Shown here one piece after another: positions 6,508-12,051 of a stretch of 12,051 nt of DNA; position 1 is the stretch's first letter; each line of letters opens with the position of its first letter. The DNA is taken from contig JBFLVQ010000251.1 of assembly GCA_040758525.1 (NCBI GenBank), positions 1-12,051 on the forward strand, given 5' to 3'. The notes under the pieces were generated by a model that was not told where the DNA came from, made no database searches, and saw only the letters and a program-made list of their open reading frames with translations. Origin of the DNA: JBFLVQ01 sp040758525 (lineage in GTDB: Bacteria > Acidobacteriota > Blastocatellia > Chloracidobacteriales > JADJPF01). The translations under genes and the position numbers were made by a program.

Positions 6508-6930
6508 CTAAACAATCTTGGCACCTTGAGGTGGTTTAGGGTCACTGACGGTCTGGTAAAACCAAATCTGATAACCAAAAGGATCTATCACAGTAAAGGT
6601 ACGGTCGCCCCACCACTGGTCGGTAAGAGGATCGGTGATCTTAACACCCTGTTTCTTCAGTTGAGTGTGATAGGCATCGACGTCGGCTACCTCAAGATAG
6701 ATTTCTACTGGACGCTTGGAGGAAGTTGCGCTAGTACCCTGTATCTTTTCTTGTGGTCGCATAAGCATAATTTTGGCGCCGCCTAGGGTGACGGTACAAA
6801 AGTCGAGTTGACCATCTTTGCCTAACATACCCATCAAGTGATCAAACCCAAGTTTCTCAACATAAAATGAGCGTGCTTGGTCTACAGAGTCTACACAAAT
6901 CATTGGCATTAATTGAGCGTTCTGCTTCAT
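6508..6930 (-). CDS. VOC family protein (glyoxalase/bleomycin-resistance fold)
   Basis: This 140-residue protein has a two-module VOC fold. Module one is MPMICVDSVDQARSFYVEKLGFDHLMGM followed by a beta strand reading GAKIMLM. Module two is VEIYLEVADVDAYHTQLKKQGVKI followed by WGDRTFTVIDPFGYQIWFYQ. The GDRTFTVIDPFG signature is shared with glyoxalase I-like, dioxygenase-like and antibiotic-binding members. The classical His/Glu metal ligands are not all evident: the last strand offers Gln rather than Glu. Catalytic glyoxalase I activity is therefore doubtful, and a binding or resistance role is equally possible. AGGAGA lies about 7 nt before the ATG. It is the first gene of a probable VOC-DinB operon, divergent from a TrmB-type regulator. 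Confidence 0.88.
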   Translation of the reverse strand: MKQNAQLMPMICVDSVDQARSFYVEKLGFDHLMGMLGKDGQLDFCTVTLGGAKIMLMRPQEKIQGTSATSSKRPVEIYLEVADVDAYHTQLKKQGVKITDPLTDQWWGDRTFTVIDPFGYQIWFYQTVSDPKPPQGAKIV

Positions 6931-6968
6931 TCCATTCTCTCCTAAATAATTTCTTAGTTACGTGCTTG

Positions 6969-6998
6969 AGAATACTGCTGTACTCTATTTACTTTCAA
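6969..6998 (-). promoter_or_regulatory. Sigma70-type promoter for the VOC-DinB operon
   Basis: On the minus strand, TTGAAA (complement of 6993-6998) and TATTCT (complement of 6969-6974) are 18 bp apart, about 38 bp upstream of the VOC start codon. The -35 box lies inside the left arm of the palindrome at 6993-7017, so a protein bound there would block this promoter. Confidence 0.5.
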
Positions 6999-7017
6999 CT
7001 ACTTTGTGTAGTAGAAA
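6993..7017. promoter_or_regulatory. Imperfect 10-bp palindrome, candidate TrmB-type operator
   Basis: TTTCAACTAC (6993-7002) and GTAGTAGAAA (7008-7017) are inverted arms with one mismatch, around the 5-nt centre TTTGT. The site ends 7 bp before the regulator's chosen ATG and covers the -35 box of the divergent VOC promoter. This is a typical place for an autoregulatory operator that also controls the divergent operon. An outer 7-bp inverted pair, CTTAGTT (6953-6959) and AACTAAG (7017-7023), frames the region. Confidence 0.5.
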
Positions 7018-7024
7018 ACTAAGT

Positions 7025-7882
7025 ATGCGTTTGCAAAAATTGGAGCTATTAACACAAATAGGTTTGACTGGATATGAACGTAAAGCGCTGTTGGCACTGA
7101 TGGTTCATGGAGTAGCAGATGCTGAGACACTTTGTCGAGAAGGCGATGTGCCTTCATCGAAAATCTACCGAGCAATGGAGAAACTTGCTCAGTTAGGGTT
7201 GGTGGAGATCCAACCTACTCGTCCTAAACTCTATTGTGCACTGCCAGGTGATGAGGTAGTAAGTCGCTTGATTGAGATTGTACGTCATAATGCTGAGCAA
7301 TTTGCCCAACAAGCACAAGAATTGAGGGCAACACTATCAATGCTTCCTAAGCGAGTTCGTGGACGAAAAACCTTCGTTGACCTTGCTCTAGGAGTAGAGA
7401 GCCATGTAAAACGACACATCACCTATCTAGCTGCTGCGCAGAAAAGAATCTGGTCGTACCTAGAATATGGTGATCTAACTGCTATTGAACAGGTGAGTAC
7501 AAATGGTTTTCCGATTCTTCGGCGTATTGCTCGCAATGCTGCTGAGCGCAAGATAGATCAGCGAGTAGTTTTCGGCTTCGCGTATCAGAATGCTGCTAAA
7601 CTAGTAAGTTTTCTTCGTAAAAATAGGATTCACCTAGAGCATGTAACGGGAGTGCGATATTCTGGCGAGCTTGGCCATCCATTTCATGTTGTAGATGAAG
7701 AAATCGTCATCCTATGCCTTGACCATCCATTCATTCCTGAAGGCCGGTTTGCTTCACTATTAGTTCGTGATACAGAACTAGCGCAGCAGCTCAGTGATGG
7801 TTTTCAGAAGCTTTGGAGCAAAGCTATGCAGGATCTTCGAGAGATTGACTTTCATCCTGCCGGTTCCCTCAAGCCAGATTAG
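7025..7882 (+). CDS. TrmB-family transcriptional regulator
   Basis: This 285-residue protein has an N-terminal TrmB winged helix at about 1-75: LLTQIGLTGYERKALLALMVHG, AETLCREGDVPSSKIYRAME, KLAQLGLVEIQPTRPKLYCALPG. A helical linker rich in Gln and Glu is at about 80-110. The C-terminal effector domain, of the phospholipase D-like TrmB_C kind, starts at about 120 and includes RIWSYLEYGD and FHVVDEEIVILCLDHP. TrmB proteins are best known as sugar-responsive regulators in archaea; bacterial members are mostly unstudied. The ATG at 7025 is chosen since conserved sequence begins MRLQKLELL; a GTG at 6962 would add 21 unlikely residues and overlap the operator candidate. No strong Shine-Dalgarno site is seen. 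It is divergent from VOC-DinB and 26 bp ahead of a MarR gene. Confidence 0.85.
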   Translation: MRLQKLELLTQIGLTGYERKALLALMVHGVADAETLCREGDVPSSKIYRAMEKLAQLGLVEIQPTRPKLYCALPGDEVVSRLIEIVRHNAEQFAQQAQELRATLSMLPKRVRGRKTFVDLALGVESHVKRHITYLAAAQKRIWSYLEYGDLTAIEQVSTNGFPILRRIARNAAERKIDQRVVFGFAYQNAAKLVSFLRKNRIHLEHVTGVRYSGELGHPFHVVDEEIVILCLDHPFIPEGRFASLLVRDTELAQQLSDGFQKLWSKAMQDLREIDFHPAGSLKPD

Positions 7883-7908
7883 CCAAAGGTCGCAATACAA
7901 ATTCTGTT

Positions 7909-8358
7909 ATGAGTCGCAAATTGTTAGAAACCTCTACAACTATGGAAGAACTCTCTAAGGAAGATTATAAAGCACAGGCAACTTTTCGCTATGCTATTAG
8001 GCGGTTTTTACGTCTCAGTGAGAATAATGCTAGGGCAGCAGGAATTACACCTCAGCAGTATCAACTGCTCCTAGCAGTTAAAAGCATGGAAGATCGCGAT
8101 TGGGCAACCGTCTCTGAAATAGCTGAATCATTGCAGATCCTCCACCATTCAACGGTAGGCTTATGTAAACGTGCTGAACAACTTAAACTGATTAAGATGG
8201 CTCGCCATGATCTTGATCGAAGACAGGTATGCGTTTATTTAACCAAGCGCGGTGAAAAGATATTAGCTTCTATAGCGAAGAAAAATCGACTTGAATTAGA
8301 GCGCATGCGTGAAGATATAACACAGCTATTTTTAAAAAAACCTTTGGTCCGCAAATAA
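7909..8358 (+). CDS. MarR-family transcriptional regulator
   Basis: This 149-residue dimeric winged-helix regulator has a helical N-terminus (FRYAIRRFLRLSENNARAAGITPQQYQLLLAVKS). Its DNA-binding region is at about 65-112: TVSEIAESLQILHHSTVGLCKRAEQLKLI, followed by a wing with the classic DLDRRQVCVYLTKRGE (family consensus DxRxxxvxLTxxG). The effector is unknown; MarR proteins usually respond to phenolic compounds or oxidants. The start is uncertain: ATG 7909 is used, ATG 7942 is possible, and neither has a strong ribosome site. It follows the TrmB gene by 26 bp, probably as one operon. Two 17-bp palindromes of MarR-site size lie about 250 bp downstream, ahead of the haem-binding protein gene. 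Confidence 0.9.
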   Translation: MSRKLLETSTTMEELSKEDYKAQATFRYAIRRFLRLSENNARAAGITPQQYQLLLAVKSMEDRDWATVSEIAESLQILHHSTVGLCKRAEQLKLIKMARHDLDRRQVCVYLTKRGEKILASIAKKNRLELERMREDITQLFLKKPLVRK

Positions 8359-8604
8359 TCGCTTTTTAGCCATAGAATGTTGGACCATGCCATATGAAAC
8401 CTATTAATTCTCCAATTACCCAACTCCATGTGATGGCAGCTTTTTCGTAATATCAGAACTCCTCCCATAAAGTAAGATGATAAATTAAAGCTTATGCTGA
8501 TATTTTCCCTTATCTCCTGTGAACATAGGTTATTAGCAAGAGGAAATTATATCTGAATCTAAAAATTTCATTTCAACTTGGAAAACCTGTAAAAATCAGA
8601 TGAT

Positions 8605-8646
8605 AAATATATCGCATTGTGATATAAATATATCGTATTGCGATAT
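8605..8646. promoter_or_regulatory. Two tandem 21-bp palindromic operator repeats
   Basis: Copies at 8605-8625 and 8626-8646 abut exactly and differ at two positions only, both C/T. Each contains ATATCG-N5-(C/T)GATAT: the second copy (8630-8646) is a perfect 6-bp dyad around TATTG, the first (8609-8625) has one mismatched pair. A 21-bp period puts both dyads on the same DNA face. The pair lies 50 bp before the start of the secreted GlcG-type gene and just after a weak TTGGAA-18-GATAAA promoter-like pair (8578-8607). Repression by the MarR or TrmB protein is inferred. The rest of 8359-8604 shows no gene; an 11-bp AGATGATAAAT occurs at 8475-8485 and 8598-8608. Confidence 0.65.
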
Positions 8647-8695
8647 TATTGTTATTATCAGCCTGAAATAGAAAAATATTCAATGAGGAGGAAAT

Positions 8696-10801
8696 ATGAT
8701 ACCAAGACAAAAGGCTATTTGTAGTTTTATGCTCTGTTTCGGTATCTTTTTGCTTGCCATTATAATGTGTGGTTATGGTAATTCACGGGCAGCGATAGCA
8801 ACAACACCTAGGATAGATCGGGGAAAAACAATCCTTAGAGTTGGTAAGAAACAGTTAGTAATTATTGGTGAGAATTTTGAACCTGGCATATTCGTCCAAA
8901 TGGAGACCAAGAAAGGAATAATGACTAAAGGGGAGATTAAATTAGAAGATTCTCACACCATTATCATTGAAGGGATTGGCAAGAGAGATTTTCCTGATGG
9001 GGTAGCGACTATTACCTTGCGTAACCAAAATGGGAGTGAAATGAAAGAGACGCTAGCAGTCATTCCTAGTGCTATCGGTCCAAGTCCATTAACTGAGGCT
9101 GATATTCAACAGATCATCTCCCAAGGTGCATCAATAGCAATAAAGCTGGGGTTTGCTGGCACATTTTGTGTAATGGATCGCGAAGGTAACGTACTAGCGC
9201 TTTATCGTATGAAAGGTGCTAACAAAATTGTTGTTGTCCGCGATGTTGGTCAGCTTGGTAGTGGATTGGAGGGTGCAGGTGGGCCCAATCCCAATCCCCT
9301 ACTTAACAGATTAAATCAGGTAATTCCTGATGTAGCAGCAGTAATGTCTAAAGCAGGGGTGGGTTCCTTTTTTGGCACACAAGGTAATGCATTTTCCACG
9401 CGCACGGCTGCCTGGATTATACGTGAGAATATCCCGCCATTTATCAGAAACAGAGTCAGTGGCCCACTATTTGGTGTTCAGATCTCCAGCCTTGGTTGTA
9501 GCGATGTTAAACAACCTGGGCTACCTCTAGGCTTGGCTGGTGATACAGGAGGTTTTCCAATCTATAAGAACGGAATAATGGCAGGGGGATTCGGGGTTGA
9601 ATTAAATGGTGAATACAATATTGCGCTTAATAGACCTGAGGATCTAGCGCGACCAGTTACTCCTGATGATCTACTCTATTTTCGGGAAGGGATTGAAGAG
9701 ATTTGTGCAGTTGCAGCACTAAAAGGGTTTGAAGCGCCAGATGCCATTACTGCAGACAAGATTCTAGTTGACGGTATTCGCCTACCTTACACAAGAAAAC
9801 TTATCATCCCAAGCTTTAATATTATCCCATTTGATAGTTTGCCTGGAAAACTCCTGCCTTTGCCAGGTGAAACAACTGCCAGAATCCGCACTAGGGTGCC
9901 GACCGAGTTTCGTGACATTATGCTGCGTAATCGGCCCGTACGAGTAGTTAACCGATTCTTCCCCTTTAAGAATGGAACAGCCGGCCTCACTGCTGCTGAC
10001 GTAGAGCAGATGCTTTTTCAAGGTGTAAAGGAAGCAAATCGAGTACGTGCAGCTATTCGACGGCCCATTGAGGTAGCAGCAGAGGTCAATGTTTCAGTAG
10101 AAGACTCAGAAGGTAACGTTTTAGGGTTAGTAAGCACACCTGACGCACCCATCTTTGGTTTTGATGTAAGTGTCCAAAAAGGGCGTGCAACCGCACTGTT
10201 TAGCCGACCGGATAGTGCATTATTACTCCAATTAACTGGATTGTCAGATTATGTTAATCGGATGAGGGCAGAAGGCTTTACCTTTGATGGAAAATTTATC
10301 TTTCCTGCCCGTAGTATTGGGTTTATTCATCGACCATTTTTCCCTGATGGGATTAATGATGAGGCGAGTCAAGGGCCCGGGCCGCTCTCAACACCAATTA
10401 GTAGTTTCAGCCCTGTTAACAATGGATTCCAAACAGATTACCTAACAAAGGGTATGAGGAATAATGATATTCTTACTATTATTATTGCGCGTAGTATTGT
10501 TAATGCTATAACTGGGACAAAAGATCCCTTCTTCTGTGATGCTAGCAACGGTAGAGCCTTCAAAATCCTCAATAACACTGTAATGATCTTTGCTGGCAGT
10601 AGCCCAATCTTTAAGAACGGACAATTTGCTGGTGCTGTTGGTATAAGCGGCGATGGTATAGATCAAGATGATATTATCTCTGCTTATGGTAGTGAAAACT
10701 TTGAAGCGCCACCAGAACGTAGAAGCGATCGATTCTTTATGCGTGGTATTCGTCTACCATATACTAAATTTCCCCGTCATCCACATTTAGGTGAAGAATG
10801 A
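8696..10801 (+). CDS. Secreted GlcG/HbpS-type haem-binding protein, IPT-like domain plus two GlcG-like domains
   Basis: This exported protein has 701 residues. A signal peptide covers about 1-33: basic N-terminus, hydrophobic FMLCFGIFLLAIIM, then an Ala-rich SRAAIA site; the Cys after it does not make a good lipobox. Residues about 38-124 resemble an IPT/TIG immunoglobulin-like domain (KKQLVIIGENFEPG, VATITLRNQNGSE). Two GlcG/HbpS-like (DUF336) modules follow, opening LTEADIQQ at 132 and LTAADVEQ at 431. Both include 'IYKNG/IFKNG..AG..G' segments and end in GIRLPYT, at 360 and 684; the last runs into KFPRHP. HbpS binds haem in Streptomyces, but haem binding is not established for this architecture. 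GAGGAGG lies 4 nt before the ATG. The gene is monocistronic with a terminator and probably controlled by the upstream tandem palindromes. Confidence 0.8.
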   Translation: MIPRQKAICSFMLCFGIFLLAIIMCGYGNSRAAIATTPRIDRGKTILRVGKKQLVIIGENFEPGIFVQMETKKGIMTKGEIKLEDSHTIIIEGIGKRDFPDGVATITLRNQNGSEMKETLAVIPSAIGPSPLTEADIQQIISQGASIAIKLGFAGTFCVMDREGNVLALYRMKGANKIVVVRDVGQLGSGLEGAGGPNPNPLLNRLNQVIPDVAAVMSKAGVGSFFGTQGNAFSTRTAAWIIRENIPPFIRNRVSGPLFGVQISSLGCSDVKQPGLPLGLAGDTGGFPIYKNGIMAGGFGVELNGEYNIALNRPEDLARPVTPDDLLYFREGIEEICAVAALKGFEAPDAITADKILVDGIRLPYTRKLIIPSFNIIPFDSLPGKLLPLPGETTARIRTRVPTEFRDIMLRNRPVRVVNRFFPFKNGTAGLTAADVEQMLFQGVKEANRVRAAIRRPIEVAAEVNVSVEDSEGNVLGLVSTPDAPIFGFDVSVQKGRATALFSRPDSALLLQLTGLSDYVNRMRAEGFTFDGKFIFPARSIGFIHRPFFPDGINDEASQGPGPLSTPISSFSPVNNGFQTDYLTKGMRNNDILTIIIARSIVNAITGTKDPFFCDASNGRAFKILNNTVMIFAGSSPIFKNGQFAGAVGISGDGIDQDDIISAYGSENFEAPPERRSDRFFMRGIRLPYTKFPRHPHLGEE

Positions 10802-10821
10802 CAAGACAGGCATTACTTTAA

Positions 10822-10868
10822 TAACAGCCTGATAAATCTTTAATAGATAGATCAGGCTGTTAATTTTA
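10822..10868 (+). terminator. Rho-independent-type terminator after the haem-binding protein gene
   Basis: TAACAGCCTGAT (10822-10833) and ATCAGGCTGTTA (10851-10862) form a perfect 12-bp stem with a 17-nt AT-rich loop that can itself pair weakly. It is followed by ATTTTACTT. It starts 20 bp after the stop codon. The T tract is short, so efficiency is uncertain; the stem would also act on the opposite strand. Confidence 0.75.
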
Positions 10869-10888
10869 CTTGTCTGAAAAATGCCATA

Positions 10889-10923
10889 CTAGTTAGCAAA
10901 AAGAGAGGCAATTGCTAAACTAG
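10889..10923 (+). promoter_or_regulatory. Hairpin in the leader of the ClC gene
   Basis: CTAGT-TAGCAA (10889-10899) pairs with TTGCTA-A-ACTAG (10912-10923), giving 11 bp with a single bulged A and a 12-nt loop carrying AAGAGAGGC. It ends 11 bp before the presumed ClC start at 10935. It may be an RNA structure or an operator dyad; the role is unknown. Confidence 0.35.
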
Positions 10924-10934
10924 AAGATTAAGCA

Positions 10935-11875
10935 ATGCCACAAAAAAGCAAAATCCTACCCTTAAATTTCTCGGCCTACTTTACCGGTTTAGTACTACCC
11001 AACAACGTCTTTTAGGACTGGTCTTAATTATTGGCGCAGTTTGTGGTCTGGTGGCAGTACTGTTTGATCTTTCAATCCGTTTTATGGAGCAGAATGTTGT
11101 TGCCAGGATGGCACAACTGAGTGGATGGCAACAGGTCGTCTACACACTAGGTATACCTATGTTGGGCGCGCTAGTTGCTGGTCTGTTACTCTATTACTTT
11201 GTTCCCGAAGCGCGTGGCAATGACATTCCTCAAGTCAAAGTTGCTTATGAGATTACGGACGGTCGTATTCCATTAAAAGTAGTGATTGGAAAATTTCTTA
11301 TTGGTACACTCTCTATTGGTACTGGTTCAAGTTTGGGCCGTGAAGGCCCTACAGTTCATATTTGTAGTGGCATAGTTTCGGTGTTAGGTAGTGTAGTTCC
11401 AATCTCAAGTAGACAATTGGCCAATTTATTAACGGTCGGTTCGGCAGCCGGTATTGCCGCCGCTTTTAATGCTCCAATCGCGGGTATTACTTTTACATTG
11501 GAGGAATTGGTAGGAGACTTGAGTGAGCGTATACATCTTGGCAGTCTTATTATTGCTTGTGTCATAGCGGCTGTTATAGAGCGATCTATTTTGGGTACAC
11601 ATCCAGTTTTTGAAGTACCTGCCTATGGGTTGAACAACTATTCAGAATTGTTATTTTATACTCTTCTAGGAATTCTTGGTGGATTTGTTTCACTAGTCTT
11701 TACCAGAAGTTTGTTGAGATTACGCCATTTCTTTCAGCACCACGCCATAGTACCAGTATGGGCTAGACCGGCGATAGGGGGGTTTATCGTCGGATTAACC
11801 GCACTCATTTTATTACGTTTTGCTGGTCTTAGGTATCGAGTCTCACGACATCGTGGACATCTTAGTTCAGGTTAG
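10935..11875 (+). pseudogene. ClC chloride channel/antiporter gene, frameshifted and 3'-truncated by an IS
   Basis: This is the N-terminal half of a ClC membrane protein that conducts or exchanges chloride. ATG 10935 gives MPQKSKILP; a missing base in the CCC run at 10959-10961 then shifts the frame. The main frame continues KFLGLLYRFSTTQQRLLGLV, and the open frame has no usable start until GTG 11051. Visible motifs are ARGNDIPQVK, where the usual GSGIP chloride motif reads GNDIP without the central Ser, and GSSLGREGP with the gating Glu. AAFNAPIAGITFTLEEL and several helices follow. Normal proteins have over 400 residues. Here homology ends at about LLRFAGL (11835), followed by SRHRGHLSSG encoded by repeat DNA. 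The GxFxP motif and conserved Tyr are lost, so the product should be non-functional. Confidence 0.8.
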
Positions 11876-11890
11876 TCTCACGACATCGTG
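11839..11890. repeat. Two direct copies of a 17-bp palindromic sequence at the IS edge
   Basis: AGTCTCACGACATCGTG occurs at 11839-11855 and 11874-11890, a 35-bp period. Each contains CACGA-CA-TCGTG, and the second extends to TCACGA-CA-TCGTGA, so each copy can fold as a small hairpin. A TCTTAG precedes both copies at a similar distance (11828-11833 and 11860-11865). They could be subterminal transposase sites, a duplicated target, or REP-like palindromes. Confidence 0.6.
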
Positions 11891-11903
11891 AACAAAATTT
11901 AAA

Positions 11904-11936
11904 GTCCATACTGACCTTAGAGGGGGCAGTATGGAC
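11904..11936 (+). promoter_or_regulatory. Start-codon-sequestering hairpin in the transposase leader
   Basis: GTCCATACTG (11904-11913) and CAGTATGGAC (11927-11936) are a perfect 10-bp inverted repeat. The right arm contains the transposase ATG (11931-11933), and the loop carries the Shine-Dalgarno run AGAGGGGG. Two further C-G pairs are possible inside one mismatch. When transcribed from outside, the RNA would hide the start, a known way for IS elements to limit read-through expression. Confidence 0.65.
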
Positions 11937-12051
11937 ACAAAAACCGAATTGAAGTTGCGCCGGAAGGCAATCCGGGTTTTTCTTAGAGGACTCAAGCCTC
12001 GGTTGATTCTCAATAAAATTTCCAAGAGTCGAACTTGGTTTTATAAATGGA
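11931..12051 (+). CDS. Helix-turn-helix transposase, N-terminus (continues beyond window)
   Basis: Forty codons are visible before the window ends. The translation MDTKTELKLRRKAIRVFLRG continues LKPRLILNKISKSRTWFYKW. It is strongly basic and matches the N-terminal HTH of IS481/IS3-like transposases and related integrase-core proteins. In these the pattern 'A(I/V)xLFLxGxSPxxI...GxSRxWFYKW' precedes a DDE catalytic domain. The catalytic residues lie outside the window, so integrity cannot be judged. The ATG has AGAGGGGG 4 nt upstream and sits in a hairpin arm. It interrupts the ClC gene in the same direction. It is not related by visible sequence to the transposase remnant at the left edge. Confidence 0.7.
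   Translation, partial: MDTKTELKLRRKAIRVFLRGLKPRLILNKISKSRTWFYKW

Larger units (their letters stand above)
11837..12051 (+). mobile_element. Left end of an insertion sequence inside the ClC gene (partial)
   Basis: ClC-like coding stops at about 11835. It is followed by a palindromic repeat pair, a leader hairpin and an HTH transposase that runs off the right edge. The left boundary is inferred from loss of ClC homology. The other end, terminal inverted repeat and target duplication cannot be seen. Confidence 0.55.

Noticed and set aside
8235..8468. A 77-codon minus-strand frame overlapping the end of the MarR gene.
   Set aside because: It mostly mirrors the MarR coding strand and has no family similarity or ribosome site; it is a shadow.
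8605..8646. The tandem 21-bp units as a minimal CRISPR array.
   Set aside because: The units abut with no spacers, there are only two, and no cas gene is near; an operator pair fits better.
9782..10021. Minus-strand open frames inside the 701-residue gene.
   Set aside because: They lie fully antisense to well-conserved GlcG-type coding sequence and show no domain features.

Overview
The window looks like a bacterial chromosome segment of AT-leaning composition. Most genes are accessory or stress-related, and it has eroded patches and an insertion-sequence (IS) remnant at each edge. No rRNA, tRNA or ribosomal-protein gene is present to fix the lineage. The secreted haem-binding-type protein with an N-terminal IPT/TIG-like domain, the TrmB-type regulator in a bacterium, and the DUF5985-type gene cluster recall Acidobacteriota (Blastocatellia-like). 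That assignment is an inference only.

Layout: (1) 1-395: the 3' end of a DDE transposase, next to an unidentified minus-strand open frame that runs off the left edge. (2) 435-2097: a TetR-family regulator divergent from a trehalose-6-phosphate phosphatase (otsB). Two palindromes and opposing sigma70-like promoters lie between them. (3) 2293-3957: a DUF389 membrane protein with a long soluble C-terminal extension. (4) 3958-5385: an eroded patch with a CsoR/FrmR-like relic, an intact winged-helix protein, and two DUF5985-type small membrane protein genes that each carry one frameshift. (5) 5480-6930, minus strand: a TfoX N-terminal-domain protein, the C-terminal relic of a small membrane protein, a DinB-family protein and a VOC-family protein. 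(6) 7025-8358, plus strand: a TrmB-family regulator, divergent from the VOC-DinB pair across a palindromic operator candidate, followed at 26 bp by a MarR-family regulator. (7) 8605-10862: two tandem 21-bp palindromic repeats, a large secreted GlcG/HbpS-type protein with two such domains, and a strong terminator. (8) 10889-12051: a ClC chloride channel/transporter gene that is frameshifted near its 5' end and cut off at its 3' end. At the cut there are two copies of a 17-bp palindromic repeat, then the start of an HTH transposase whose start codon and Shine-Dalgarno sequence sit in a perfect 10-bp hairpin.

How the parts may work together: three regulator genes sit beside well-formed palindromes. 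These are TetR/otsB, TrmB/VOC-DinB, and MarR upstream of the haem-binding protein gene, and each suggests a small local control circuit. Trehalose dephosphorylation, VOC/DinB proteins, a DUF389 membrane protein and an anion channel fit a stress or envelope theme, but no single pathway links them. I did not find a convincing new defence or biosynthetic system. The most unusual signals are the regulatory DNA structures and the cluster of single-base disruptions.
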